Assembly: GCA_964016885.1 (NCBI GenBank)
Contig: OZ024746.1
Span: 100,920,089 to 100,984,088, forward strand
Length of the DNA stretch: 64,000 nucleotides
Source: Eledone cirrhosa
Taxonomy: Eukaryota; Mollusca; Cephalopoda; Octopoda; Eledonidae
Direction of reading: 5' to 3'
A program made the position numbers and the translations under genes. The notes beneath the pieces are model-generated. The model saw only the letters and a list, made by a program, of their open reading frames with translations. It ran no database searches and was not told the DNA's origin. Of the stretch, positions 55,201-57,019 are shown piece by piece. Every line of letters begins with the position of its first letter. Position 1 is the stretch's first letter.

Positions 55201-55665
55201 TTGCAAGCAGGGAAAAGTGGACGTAAAATGAAATGATGATGATGATGATCTTTAATTGATTTTCGAATTTAATTGGGTTCTCATGAGAAGACATGTATAT
55301 CCTCTAAAAAACTGCAATACTTAACTGAAGGAGGCCTTATATACTCATTTATAGTTGTAATTTAATCTTACTTAGGCTATTTTTCATATATAAATTATGA
55401 AACTAAATGATGAATAACATGTTTTCCATTGCAGGCAAAATATCAGTAGACTATTTTCTGATAGCAAACATCCCACTACAAATATTAATGATAATTTTAA
55501 CCAAACCTATATTAATCATAGCACATTAAGTGCTACTCAAAGCACAAAGTTTGAAAGCAGTTCTTGTGATTTACTACCAGTTGGTATTAACTTGAATATT
55601 ATGTATGCTCATACTGGTTATGTTCATGGCGCAGTGATCCACGAAATTATTGGAGCAAAAATGAG
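1171..55665 (+). CDS. TCTN2: Tectonic-family (TCTN2-like) gene, 12 exons, both ends outside or unseen
   Basis: Tectonics are lumenal or membrane-anchored glycoproteins of the ciliary transition zone; they act in the MKS/B9 complex that gates ciliary membrane entry and supports Hedgehog signalling. Twelve plus-strand segments with AG/GT borders join in one frame: 1171-1258, 4469-4551, 8406-8538, 20177-20256, 22429-22609, 28387-28499, 28757-28989, 31668-32467, 43562-43666, 45860-45971, 53888-53992, 55435-55665. Phases match at every junction (intron phases 1,0,1,0,1,0,2,1,1,2,2), which chance would not give. The product has 754 visible codons. The Cys cluster (about residues 208-228) and the GYLPGRPV and LPVG...HEIIGA motifs are Tectonic hallmarks. 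More than 200 residues precede the Cys cluster, which suits TCTN2 better than TCTN1/3; the paralogue is inferred. The signal peptide lies upstream of the window and the C-terminal exon was not found. Introns range from 257 bp to 11.6 kb and are mostly repeats. Confidence 0.88.
1259..1599. other. Intron sequence, nothing recognised
   Basis: The sequence is AT-rich and intronic. The last 100 bp (around 1510-1600) may be the 5' margin of the following retrotransposon, but no motif shows it. Confidence 0.5.
1600..3092 (+). mobile_element. Degenerate non-LTR retrotransposon (RTE-like), reverse transcriptase region
   Basis: Frameshifted reverse-transcriptase segments run in order. At about 1690-1830 comes WQLGVIIPNFKKGDKRNCSN. 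At 2000-2060 comes FVELEKAYDCIPWDLLWKVV. At about 2180-2220 comes VGVGLHQWCVLSPLLFIIYM, and at 2290-2330 the catalytic FADDMVLL. At 2475-2670 and 2740-3070 comes a C-terminal part with SQIQYYGHVVRMSQERITGQ. The order and motifs are those of an RTE/BovB-like ORF. Several frameshifts and a stop make it dead. A 3' fragment of the same family lies at 22718-23150. It is inserted in a TCTN intron in the sense orientation. Confidence 0.8.
3165..3725 (+). mobile_element. Very degenerate LINE ORF2 remnant
   Basis: Reading through shifts gives DGEALELDLGNGVKIFCYFV, resembling the segment after the reverse transcriptase in LINEs, and later GTTKKTWLGIKEEE, resembling the R-G-R-P-K-K-T-W segment near LINE ORF2 ends. 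Multiple stops are present. The family is not certain. Confidence 0.5.
3733..3860 (-). mobile_element. LINE 3'-end fragment (48-bp module type)
   Basis: It holds GAAGCCCTTCCTAACACCAG and a TTTACAG...GGGCTGGGTGCTTTT segment, the same module found at the 3' ends of minus-strand LINEs at 4915, 20846, 32528 and 51688. It is short and has no coding content. Confidence 0.6.
3872..4330 (+). mobile_element. LINE 3' end with ORF2 C-terminus and (GAT)n tail
   Basis: A 139-codon open frame contains LHGSETWATTAEDMRQLERN, a C-x-x-x-C Zn-like segment, LRWYGHVICMEDDRWVKKCQ and GRPRKTWAEVVRADLRSLKL, ending LASRKKRT then a stop and a GATGATGAT tail. This is the C-terminus of a LINE ORF2, 5'-truncated. The same family recurs at 10176-10385 (minus) and 56148-56468. 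The frame survives but lacks the catalytic reverse transcriptase, so it is not a gene. Confidence 0.8.
4469..4551 (+). CDS. TCTN2: TCTN exon 2
   Basis: The acceptor is TTCATTCCAG and the donor GTAAGATA. The two leading bases complete the Gly codon opened by the previous exon, and the frame reads YPTIFQQNQLFLDFHPSTLK then VKNLSFQ, ending in phase 0. It is part of the N-terminal beta-rich region. It is too short to be recognised alone; the phase match on both sides supports it. It lies between two retrotransposon remnants. Confidence 0.75.
4552..4914. other. Intron sequence, nothing recognised
   Basis: AT-rich intronic sequence. I see no ORF, element end or tandem repeat. Confidence 0.5.
4915..7345 (-). 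mobile_element. 5'-truncated LINE, minus strand
   Basis: Read on the minus strand from 7335, it gives WDFLKDNLLKATNEICGWSK (linker after the endonuclease). Next come RT segments WWALRKLGVDEWLVKAIQAM...VGVHQGCS (6252-6449), LEKKFQTWKHGLESKGLKVN with a C-x-x-C Zn-knuckle stretch (5875-6168), and LRWYGHV-like MRWYGHVMCMKDDSCIKRCR with GRPKKTWDEV (5209-5466). The 3' region has the 48-bp module and an (ATC)n run at 4918-4938 on the plus strand. It is frameshifted. A close relative, better preserved, lies at 51688-53545. Confidence 0.85.
7590..7870 (-). mobile_element. Degenerate reverse-transcriptase remnant of another LINE group
   Basis: The minus strand at about 7765-7860 reads VNLDFVKTSNNVDHEMICHK. 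This resembles the D-F-x-K-A-F-D-x-V-D-H-x-x-L-x-x-K-L segment of CR1/Jockey-type reverse transcriptases, unlike the RTE-like elements nearby. Further downstream similarity (ALGLW-like for QGSVLGPLLF) is weak and frameshifted. Confidence 0.45.
8085..8292 (-). mobile_element. LINE 3'-end fragment
   Basis: It contains GGCTGGATGTTCTTCCTAAC and AAGTGGACTGAGTGCATTTT, diverged copies of the LINE 3'-end module. It is immediately followed by TCTN intron sequence and the exon at 8406. Confidence 0.6.
8406..8538 (+). CDS. TCTN2: TCTN exon 3
   Basis: A long T/C-rich tract and TTTTTAG precede it and GTATGTTG follows. It reads VYLSYNTLTFEDILNTIIHC, then NVVTVNCSQDIAAVSNCFPV and SSLA. It contains three Cys and one N-C-S glycosylation sequon. 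It ends with one leftover base (phase 1), which the exon at 20177 completes to Ser after an 11.6-kb intron. Confidence 0.8.
8539..9007. other. Intron sequence, nothing recognised
   Basis: Strongly AT-rich with poly-A runs. I can support no feature. Confidence 0.5.
9008..9480 (-). mobile_element. Degenerate LINE fragments, same family as 4915-7345
   Basis: The minus strand gives KEEKIETYDIEHNWKFLRNN and HGWSKILAR over about 9085-9215, matching the EQWDFLKDN and CGWSKSLGR segments of the element at 4915-7345. At about 9400-9460 it gives VRAIQVIYWGAVNKVRIYNE, matching VKAIQAMYKGAVSKVRIKND. The intervening RT portion is missing or scrambled. Confidence 0.6.
9481..10175. other. Intron sequence, nothing recognised
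   Basis: Short frames on both strands have no recognisable domain. No tandem repeat or element terminus is seen. Confidence 0.5.
10176..10385 (-). mobile_element. LINE 3' end, family of 3872-4330
   Basis: On the minus strand it matches the ORF2 end of the element at 3872-4330: (ATC)n tail on the plus strand, TTTTACGTCTGCTTTTCCCT, GGACGGGTCCTATTCAGCAC, and the segment for AEVVRADLRSL. It is truncated after about 200 bp. Confidence 0.75.
10460..10562 (+). mobile_element. tRNA-derived SINE, diverged
   Basis: ATGGCTTTGTGATTAAGAAG resembles an A box and GTTGGTTCAGTCCCACTGTG a B box. It is followed by ACAAGTGTCTTCTACTTTAG, which corresponds to the GAGCAAGACACTTTATTTCA body of the SINE at 54396. 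It is old and incomplete. Confidence 0.55.
10715..10835 (+). mobile_element. SINE fragment (GAGGTCAAC...GGTCGATAAAA family)
   Basis: It contains GAACGTTGGATAGAATGCTT, then CTGAGGTCAACTTTCGAGGT and CGATAAAAAAGTAGCAGTGA. These parallel the head and body of the SINEs at 19035, 56552 and 63656 with many substitutions. Confidence 0.5.
10966..11030. repeat. Short inverted repeat
   Basis: CATCAGGAGTTA (about 10974-10985) and TAACTCCTGATG (about 11018-11029) are perfect complements around a loop with CCATACCATACCGTACCGTA. It could be part of an uncharacterised dispersed repeat. No function is assigned. Confidence 0.6.
11041..12034. other. Intron sequence before array B, nothing firm recognised
   Basis: The sequence is AT-rich. 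Around 11215-11275 there is faint similarity to a reversed SINE body. The last 35 bases before 12035 contain TCCTCTTACCCTGCCAGACT, a diverged relic of the array B monomer. Confidence 0.4.
12035..17682. repeat. Minisatellite B, 42 bp (with 35-bp variants) x about 136
   Basis: The consensus unit is TTCTTACCTCTTACCATACC + ACACTCTTACCACCAGGTCC + CC. Variants are CTCTT/CTGTT, CCCCTT/CCCCAT, CCAGGT/CCAGAT and TTACGACC for TTACCACC. A 35-bp form lacks CCTCTTA. All three plus-strand frames stay open; two overlapping frames reach 1945 codons, and because 35 is not a multiple of three, frames swap between TIPHSYHQVPFLPL, YHTLTTRSPSYLLP and SYHTTLLPPGPLLT. I treat this as non-coding. The array fills about half of an 11.6-kb TCTN intron. 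Confidence 0.97.
17683..18275. repeat. Minisatellite B2, 26 bp x about 23
   Basis: The unit is GTTGTGGTCAGGGTGGCCCT + GGTTGA, with variants TCAGTATGG, TCAAGG, GGTTCA and GGTCACTGGTTCA. It abuts array B with no spacer: B ends ACCACCAG and B2 begins GGTGGTCA. It is G-rich on the plus strand where B is C-rich. Confidence 0.95.
18916..19017 (-). mobile_element. SINE, 5'-truncated, flanked by 9-bp TSD
   Basis: It is the reverse complement of the SINE body (GCACAAGGCCAGCAATTATC, TTTATCGACCCTGTAAGGAT, AGGCAAAGTTAACCTC). The tRNA-like head is absent. TTATATAAT flanks it at 18907-18915 and 19018-19026, and the related element at 45104-45600 has no insert here, so the duplication is a target-site duplication. 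Confidence 0.8.
19035..19201 (+). mobile_element. tRNA-derived SINE
   Basis: The head begins TGGCAGTATCGGACACCATG and the B box is GAGTTCAAATCCC. The body reads GAGGTTAACTTTGCCTTTCA, CGGGGTCGATAAAATAAAGT and TGCTGGTCTTGTGCCTAAAA, with the terminal TAGAAACAATT. It is inserted in the dispersed element at the point corresponding to about 45490 of the empty copy. Confidence 0.85.
19214..19400 (+). mobile_element. tRNA-derived SINE with 12-bp TSD
   Basis: Same family as the preceding copy: TTGGCAGTATCAGTAGAGGG, B box GAGTTCAAATCCC, end TAGAAACAATT. ATTTATTCAAAG stands at 19202-19213 and 19401-19412. The uninterrupted ATTATTTATTCAAAGTAATC occurs in the empty element near 45490. Confidence 0.88.
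19533..19667 (-). CDS. Small acidic ORF of unknown nature (possible transposase N-terminus relic or minus-strand exon)
   Basis: A minus-strand frame of 44 codons starts MSESDSDDGISMNSHENQDD and ends EETPDQ-stop; the frame is open upstream for another 28 codons without a Met. The composition is strikingly acidic (Asp/Glu/Ser) and lies just outside the dispersed element at 18498-19495. Acidic N-termini of this kind occur in piggyBac-type transposases, but nothing here proves it. I cannot recognise the gene. It could be chance, though the codon pattern is less AT-biased than the flanks. Confidence 0.3.
   Translation of the reverse strand: MSESDSDDGISMNSHENQDDSEPIFEWNDQFSEVDVDTEETPDQ
19797..19829. 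repeat. (CT)n microsatellite
   Basis: About 33 bp of CT with one CCC interruption. The flanks to the next exon at 20177 are AT-rich intron with nothing else recognised. Confidence 0.95.
20177..20256 (+). CDS. TCTN2: TCTN exon 4
   Basis: The acceptor is TATTTTGCAG and the donor GTTAGAGG. After completing the split Ser codon it reads NALDTGGEIQEDISDSVWKL then QERIFK, ending in phase 0. This is an acidic helix-like stretch in the N-terminal half. It sits between a SINE-riddled dispersed element and LINE fragments, and is supported mainly by splice borders and phase. Confidence 0.72.
20390..20720 (+). mobile_element. LINE-related 3' end, diverged
   Basis: It contains AGGAAGAGCATCCAGCCATA, then AGTAAAATGCACTCAGTGCA and GTGGACATTAAATGATGATG. 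This is the order of the 3' modules seen at 26600 and 57600, ending in GATGATGATT. There is no ORF. Confidence 0.55.
20846..21600 (-). mobile_element. LINE 3' end with ORF2 C-terminus, minus strand
   Basis: The minus strand (21274-21552) encodes RRLRWNGHIMRMKDDSCIKS then RALKVDGIHGVGRPRKTWDE, the LINE ORF2 C-terminus of the 4915-7345 family. The 3' region has two copies of the 48-bp-type module (GTGTGGACTGGGTGCTTTTT) and GTTTAACGTCCATCTTCCGC, with the (ATC)n tail at about 20841-20852. It is 5'-truncated. Confidence 0.82.
21601..22019. other. Intron sequence, nothing recognised
   Basis: AT-rich, without repeats, element ends or meaningful frames. Confidence 0.5.
22020..22300 (+). mobile_element. 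LINE/SINE-type 3' end with (GAT)n tail
   Basis: It contains TAGTACACTCTGTAAAGTGG, TTGGTGATAGGAAGGGCATC and CATGTCCAGCTCTTGCAGGA, and ends AACAATGATGATG. This is the shared LINE 3' module in the plus orientation. There is no coding part. Confidence 0.65.
22429..22609 (+). CDS. TCTN2: TCTN exon 5
   Basis: The acceptor is TTTTCACCTTAG and the donor GTAAGTAT. It reads INNGPFYKALQLKRTNIVKV, then DTKETVKINCFVTSMPNISA, then TFSAAVSLKPFVEYNISSIN. It contains N-I-S sequons typical of a lumenal protein and one Cys. It ends with one leftover T (phase 1), completed by TA of the next exon. An ORF on the opposite strand over this interval is a shadow. Confidence 0.8.
22718..23150 (+). mobile_element. RTE-like LINE 3' fragment, same family as 1600-3092
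   Basis: GGGAGGTAGGTGTAAAAGCC, CAAACTCACTATC, ACCAACCCTTACTTATAGTC and GACATTTTATGAGCAAAA-like segments align with 2600-3040. It is 5'-truncated and frameshifted. It ends about 75 bp before minisatellite C. Confidence 0.8.
23226..28149. repeat. Minisatellite C, 21 bp x about 220, with internal LINE insertion
   Basis: The consensus is CACCAATGGTATATATGACA + T. Variants are ATATAAGACAT, ATAAGATATCAC, CACTAATGG and GACATGACC. As 21 is divisible by three, both strands show long periodic frames (MVYMTSP plus; MSYIPLV minus) up to 401 codons, which I reject as genes. A block near 23380-23655 recurs near 25013-25289 (offset 1634 bp), marked by the rare ACCAGTCGTATATAAG. A LINE 3' fragment interrupts at 26600-26843. 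It fills about 85% of its intron. Confidence 0.97.
26600..26843 (+). mobile_element. LINE 3'-end fragment inserted inside minisatellite C
   Basis: It contains AACACACAGTCCACGCTGTA, AACACGGTAAAAACCTCCCA, TTAGGAAGGGCATCCAGCCG, CTTGCCTCAAGTGGGAAAAC and ATGGACGTTAAACGATGATG. It matches 57600-57830 nearly base for base and ends in a GAT-rich tail that runs straight into a C monomer (GACATCACC). The array continues on both sides. Confidence 0.9.
28150..28386. other. Intron sequence between array C and exon 6
   Basis: AT-rich with a poly-T stretch near the acceptor. No element is recognised. Confidence 0.5.
28387..28499 (+). CDS. TCTN2: TCTN exon 6, first part of the Tectonic Cys-rich signature
   Basis: The acceptor is ACTTTTTAG and the donor GTAAGTTA. 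The frame reads LNLERGVSKMINPTSKNFAP followed by CPCDLKAMMCDIDCCCDS. The pattern C-P-C-D-L, then C-D-x-x-C-C-C-D-x-D-C (the last Cys is in the next exon) is the diagnostic Tectonic signature and identifies the gene. The six Cys here presumably form disulphides in the lumen. It begins about 240 bp after the end of a 4.9-kb minisatellite. Confidence 0.95.
28757..28989 (+). CDS. TCTN2: TCTN exon 7, Tectonic domain
   Basis: The acceptor is ATTTTATAAAG and the donor GTATGCC. It opens with DCKELQEFNLNQCIFKENIW, so DC closes the Cys signature, and continues through CVVSKENVYLGIYYND to SESRYSYT, with two leftover bases (phase 2). It carries four Cys and an N-S-S sequon. The intron before it is only 257 bp, the one short intron in the visible gene. 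The donor interrupts a frame that would otherwise run on for about 50 unrelated codons. Confidence 0.92.
29057..29984. mobile_element. hAT-like non-autonomous element (candidate)
   Basis: The left end is CAGAGGTTCTCAAACTTTTA. The right end, read in reverse complement, is CAGAGGTTTTTAAAGTGGGC, the short CAGRGGTT-type terminal repeats of hAT elements. The 8 bp outside (CCCTAAAA left, CTCTAGAT right) match imperfectly. The inside holds a scrap of LINE 3' end (TTACGTCCGCTGTTCCCTGC), a hairpin CCGTCC-TTT-GGACGG near 29157-29171, and a 22-bp direct duplication around AAGATAACTCTTGTCTTACT. No transposase is present. Confidence 0.45.
30113..30172. repeat. (TA)n run plus LINE 3' scrap
   Basis: A TA run of about 20 bp is followed by ATTTAATGTCTGCTTCCTTG + CTGGCAAGGGTTGGACTA, matching the minus-strand LINE 3' end at 10176. 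Another TA/TG-rich stretch follows to about 30240. Confidence 0.7.
30241..31667. other. Intron sequence, no recognised gene
   Basis: Around 30430-30620 and 30765-30955 the sequence is more GC-rich than the rest and looks like old dispersed repeats (e.g. GGTGAGGAGGGTGATTTTGG; GGAAAGGCGCTCCCGCTCAA), but I cannot name them. A short TAGA run lies at about 30960-30975. The poly-T tract at 31650-31665 belongs to the exon 8 acceptor. Confidence 0.4.
31668..32467 (+). CDS. TCTN2: TCTN exon 8, large central exon of the Tectonic domain
   Basis: The acceptor follows a long T-rich tract ending in TTTTTAG; the donor is GTAAGTTG. At 800 nt it encodes about 266 residues, the largest exon. It contains conserved-looking Cys pairs, LVRRELNEIFCDNVVLSVSY followed by QFIWNGT (lumenal beta domain), and ends ...YTRSGNP, which joins GYLPGRP in the next exon. 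I count about nine N-X-S/T sequons, consistent with a heavily glycosylated lumenal domain. Asn-rich stretches (DNNICSNNS, CSNNNDN) look like lineage-specific insertions. There is no stop or frameshift. Confidence 0.93.
32528..33130 (-). mobile_element. LINE 3' end with ORF2 C-terminus, minus strand
   Basis: The minus strand (32836-33099) encodes LSIRGIKCCVQERRLRWYGH, VMRMKDDSCIKRCRALEVDG and GLGVGRPKKTWDEVIKADLV. The 3' region carries two 48-bp-type modules and TTTTACGTCCAGTCTTCCAC with an ATCATCGTC run on the plus strand. It is 5'-truncated, in the 4915-7345 family. Confidence 0.85.
33183..33302 (+). mobile_element. SINE copy abutting minisatellite D
   Basis: It contains AGAGCATCAGACCAATGCTT, then B-box-like GAGTTCAAATCC, TGGGTCAATGTTGCCTTTTA and GAGGTTGATAAAGTATCGAC, parallel to the SINE family at 56552. 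Its end runs without a gap into the first D-like unit. Confidence 0.65.
33303..41602. repeat. Minisatellite D, 27 bp and 24 bp units, about 310 copies
   Basis: The 27-bp unit is GTAACTCTGTTATTGGTAAT + ACAGGTA. The 24-bp unit is GTAACGACATTGGTAATACA + GGTA. Variants are ATAGG for ACAGG, CTCCG for CTCTG, and rare TTCG. Both unit lengths are multiples of three, so two minus-strand frames stay open for 2712 and 2778 codons (ELLPVLPIT and NNRVTTCIT motifs); I do not regard these as proteins. The 24-bp unit recurs every few 27-bp units. It occupies 75% of an 11.1-kb TCTN intron. Confidence 0.97.
41603..41995. other. Intron sequence between arrays D and E
   Basis: AT-rich, nothing recognised. Confidence 0.5.
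41996..42436. repeat. Minisatellite E, 34 bp x 13
   Basis: The unit is TTTTACAATCAGTTGTCTTC + ATCCAGTACACCAG. The thirteen copies look identical except for the first, which lacks one T. As 34 is not a multiple of three, all three plus frames are open, giving overlapping frames of 155-171 codons that are artefacts. Confidence 0.97.
42640..42748 (+). mobile_element. LINE 3'-end scrap
   Basis: GGTGCCACAACAAAAAGCAC, CAGTTCACTCTGTAAAGTG and GGAAAATAGACATTAAATGG follow the order of the shared 3' module; the tail is eroded (GTGATG). Confidence 0.55.
42872..43195 (-). repeat. Minisatellite F, 48 bp x about 6.5, derived from the LINE 3' module
   Basis: The unit is ACACCAGCACTACCACCTTA + CGGGGTGGACTGGGTGCATT + TTATCATG. 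Central CGGGG and CAAGG forms alternate from copy to copy. Its reverse complement aligns without gaps over 48 bp with the units in the composite element at 54950-55130 (ACCCAGT...GTGGTAGTGCTGGTG against ACCCAGC...GTGGTCGTGGAGGTG). The 87-codon frame over it is periodic and not a gene. Confidence 0.85.
43196..43561. other. Intron sequence before exon 9
   Basis: AT-rich; the pyrimidine-rich stretch at about 43490-43510 and CTCTTTACAG at the end form the acceptor region of exon 9. No element is recognised. Confidence 0.5.
43562..43666 (+). CDS. TCTN2: TCTN exon 9, GYLPGRPV motif
   Basis: The acceptor is CTCTTTACAG and the donor GTATGTTC. GC completes the Gly codon, then YLPGRPVYSGVAILNNTFLF and VDQNSSQQISVWNP. 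NPGYLPGRPVYSG across the junction is a recognisable Tectonic motif. It ends with one leftover base (phase 1). The intron before it is 11.1 kb, about 80% minisatellite. Confidence 0.92.
43692..43850 (+). mobile_element. SINE, diverged
   Basis: It contains B-box-like GAGTTCAAATCCTG, then CTTGCCTTTCAAACTTATGG, GGTTGATAAAGTAAAGTACC and ATATGTACTGGGGTTGATTT. This is the body of the GAGTTCAAATCC SINE family with a different 3' end. Confidence 0.6.
43851..44524. other. Intron sequence, nothing firm recognised
   Basis: At 43855-43990 a stretch resembles a worn minus-strand LINE 3' end (AAGCCCTTCTTGATAGCAAC). The remainder is AT-rich without structure. Confidence 0.4.
44525..44740 (+). mobile_element. 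LINE 3'-end fragment
   Basis: TACACTCTCTGTAAAGTGGT, TGGTGATAGGAAAGAGTATC and CAGCCACAGAAAATTTGCCA match the 22020-22300 module. The tail is lost. Confidence 0.6.
44741..45103. other. Intron sequence, nothing recognised
   Basis: No ORF, repeat or element terminus is seen. Confidence 0.5.
45104..45600 (+). mobile_element. Second copy of the dispersed element at 18498, without SINEs
   Basis: It matches 18498-19495 minus its SINEs: CTAGCAGAAAACCACCCATG at the start, TTGAAGAGAGACTGTGTTAC, TGTCTTCTGTAATCAGTAAC, ATTATTTATTCAAAGTAATC, CAGTCCCGCACTCCTCTCTT at the end. The terminal hairpin is partly deleted. It is non-coding. Confidence 0.75.
45860..45971 (+). CDS. TCTN2: TCTN exon 10
   Basis: The acceptor is AATTATTTTAG and the donor GTGAGATA. 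It reads VPSGICDLGHKRRIMFGENI then YSSCFFPVKQLNNCQTLR, with two bases left for the next exon. Three Cys and the FGENIYSSC pattern fit the Tectonic domain (G-C-F core). It is phase-consistent on both sides. Confidence 0.88.
45972..46926. other. Intron sequence before array G
   Basis: Mostly AT-rich. At about 46605-46652 lies a LINE 3' scrap (ACAACCTGTCTAACCCATGG, then GTTAAACACTGATGATGAT). Nothing else is recognised. Confidence 0.5.
46927..51484. repeat. Minisatellite G, 36 bp x about 127
   Basis: The unit is CTAAGACAACTCTACACAGG + AGTACTGCTCACATAA. Main variants are CCTAGG for CACAGG, GACAGCT for GACAACT, CTAACACAACT, ATATCTAAG and GACTAAGAGAGCT. A plus frame of 1043 codons (TKTTLHRSTAHI repeats) exists because 36 is a multiple of three; it ends where ACTA is lost near 51338. 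There is no signal peptide or unique flank, so it is treated as non-coding. It fills 58% of a 7.9-kb TCTN intron. Confidence 0.97.
51688..53545 (-). mobile_element. LINE with about half of ORF2, best-preserved copy, minus strand
   Basis: The minus strand from 53466 gives IAQLIRERIDLDEMQFGKST and LYLAFVDLEKSFDRVPP (RT). Next come LGVDEWLVRAIQAMYKEKVS, VGVHQGSVLSPLLFIIALQA, LCADDLTLIAESIAELEKKF (catalytic ADD), then a Zn-knuckle region and, at 52560-52069, LYDACIRTVMLHVSETRALC, WYGHVMRMKDDSCITKCRAI and GRTRKTWDDL. The 3' region has the 48-bp module and an (ATC)6-type tail at about 51691-51710. Endonuclease is absent (5' truncation), with a few frame breaks. It is dead but recent-looking. Confidence 0.88.
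53546..53887. other. Intron sequence before exon 11
   Basis: AT-rich. The T-rich run from about 53790 to 53885 is the acceptor tract of exon 11. Confidence 0.5.
53888..53992 (+). CDS. TCTN2: TCTN exon 11
   Basis: The acceptor is TTCTATTTATTAG and the donor GTAATCCT. After completing Arg it reads KDVLNVLNQMVPADRIGRYG then NSHAKIKSHWIKILR. The layout, a helix followed by G-R-Y-G-N-S and a W-I-K end, resembles the C-terminal half of the Tectonic domain. It begins and ends in phase 2, matching its neighbours. Confidence 0.85.
54396..54625 (+). mobile_element. tRNA-derived SINE
   Basis: A box TGGCTGAGTGGTTAG (54405-54419) and B box GAGTTCGATTCC (54448-54459) have tRNA-like spacing, followed by GAGCAAGACACTTTATTTCA and a body ending TTGACAAAAGTTGATCGTTC. 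A (GA)n run follows to 54644. The head still looks tRNA-like, but the acceptor stem does not close and a SINE body is attached, so it is not called a tRNA gene. Confidence 0.85.
54815..55250 (+). mobile_element. Composite SINE: tRNA-like head, 48-bp tandem modules, LINE-type 3' tail
   Basis: The head has A box TGGCTTAGTGGTTAG and B box GAGTTCAATTCTC and shares GAGCAAGACACTTTATTTCA with the SINE at 54396. From about 54980 come three 48-bp units (CACTGTAAAGTGGTCGTGGA, GCCACAGAAAAAAGCACCCA). Then GGTTGGTGTTAGGAAGGGCA, CCCTTGCAAGCAGGGAAAAG, GGACGTAAAATG and (GAT)n, i.e. the 3' end of the local LINEs. A 3' end borrowed from a partner LINE is a known SINE strategy; the tandem centre is less usual. 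Confidence 0.8.
55435..55665 (+). CDS. TCTN2: TCTN exon 12, LPVG/EIIGA motif, last exon found
   Basis: The acceptor is TTTTCCATTGCAG and the donor GTAAAGTT. It reads QNISRLFSDSKHPTTNINDN, then a Ser/Asn-rich segment, then CDLLPVGINLNIMYAHTGYV and HGAVIHEIIGAKMR, ending in phase 2. The LPVG-hydrophobic-...-E-I-I-G-A arrangement is characteristic of the Tectonic domain's end. A short linker and, in TCTN2/3, a transmembrane helix should follow. The donor is standard, so at least one more exon is expected downstream. Confidence 0.92.
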
Positions 55666-56147
55666 GTAAAGTTCAAGTTTTTTTTTTTTACATTTTACTT
55701 AATTAATTTAAGTAGCAGTCATCTGTTATAGCTGAGCCAGTGAAAACAAACACGTACTACATTTGTTGTTAACAAAGGCTATGAACTACTCAGATAGCTG
55801 AAAATAAGTGACATATTTGCTGTGAAAGTAAGTGGTTGTATAGTTAAAAGATATATTAGTTCCCATAAATGGGAAAACAAAGACTCCATGACAACCGAAG
55901 AGAAAGGAATGAGTTTACTAAGATCTGTTGCATGATAAATATAAATGTCAGAGAAAAATTATTATAGCATACATAAGAAATTCCTTGGAGTTGTGTAAAT
56001 AAAATATAGAATGAAAATGTCTTAGAGTAAACTTTACAAGGGTGTCTTTCCTATCACCAATCACTTTATACTGGGTGCAGTATTTGTGACACCACTAGTT
56101 GTATATATATACACACATAAACAGCCTAAGTTCATTTTACATAAGAC
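55666..56147. other. Intron sequence after exon 12
   Basis: AT-rich; nothing recognised. No exon with the required phase is seen. Confidence 0.5.
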
Positions 56148-56468
56148 ATTTACCAAGTATAGATGAGTTGAGAAAGAAACTGGGTATAAGAGGGATAAGT
56201 TGTGGTGTGCAGGAGAGATGGTATGGACATGTGATGTGCATGGAGGATGACCGATGGGTGAAGAAGTGCCAGGAAGTCCCAGTGGAGGGAAGACAGTAGA
56301 GATAGACCACGAAAAACAGGTGGAGGTGGTGAGAGCAGACCTCAGATCGCTGAAACTCACGAAGGAGATGACGAAGGACCGTGACGGGTGGAGAGATGCT
56401 GTGCTGAATAGGACCCGTCGAACCCTTGCAAGCAGGGAAAAGCGGACGTAAAATGATGATGATGATTT
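56148..56468 (+). mobile_element. LINE 3' end, family of 3872-4330
   Basis: It reads PSIDELRKKLGIRGISCGVQ, then WYGHVMCMEDDRWVKKCQEV and, after a frameshift, LRSLKLTKEMTKDRDGWRDA and TLASREKRT, stop, (GAT)n. It is about 75% or more alike with 4020-4330 by eye, with small indels. Confidence 0.8.
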
Positions 56469-56551
56469 ACAATGAACCACATATTTTGAATACTGCAATG
56501 CTCAAAAAGAATTTTCGTGCCAATTCATCATCTTCCCTACTCTCATAATTA

Positions 56552-56737
56552 TCGGTGGATTGGCAGTATCGGTAGAGGGTCGGATGCCATGCTTTCCAGC
56601 ATAGTTACGTCCCTTTACGATCTGAGTTCAAATCCCGCCGAGGTTGACTTTGCCTTTCATCCTTACGGGGTCGATAAAATAAAGTACCAGTAATGCACTG
56701 GATAATTGCTGGCCTTGTGCCTAAAGTAGAAACAATT
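56552..56737 (+). mobile_element. tRNA-derived SINE
   Basis: TTGGCAGTATCGGTAGAGGG, B box GAGTTCAAATCCC, GAGGTTGACTTTGCCTTTCA, GGGGTCGATAAAATAAAGTA, end TAGAAACAATTAT. It is close to the copies at 19035, 19214 and 63656. Confidence 0.88.
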
Positions 56738-57019
56738 ATAAGATAGAATGACTGGAATGTCTTTGATGATAGGTCTGCTTAATCAGGGTCCACTTGAGGT
56801 TAAACAACAATAGACACATACACTCAAGCATTTTATAGCCATTTTCCACATTAAAACATGAGTTTGTTTTGAAAGCCCTATGGGGGTCCTTTTTGTGGCT
56901 GTTTTACAGCCAGATGTCTTTCCTGGTGCCAACCTTTTAGTCAATTCTCACCTCACACAGGATTATTCCAAACTAGAAACATGTAGAATATACACTCAGA
57001 CAGGCAGGGTGAAATTTAT

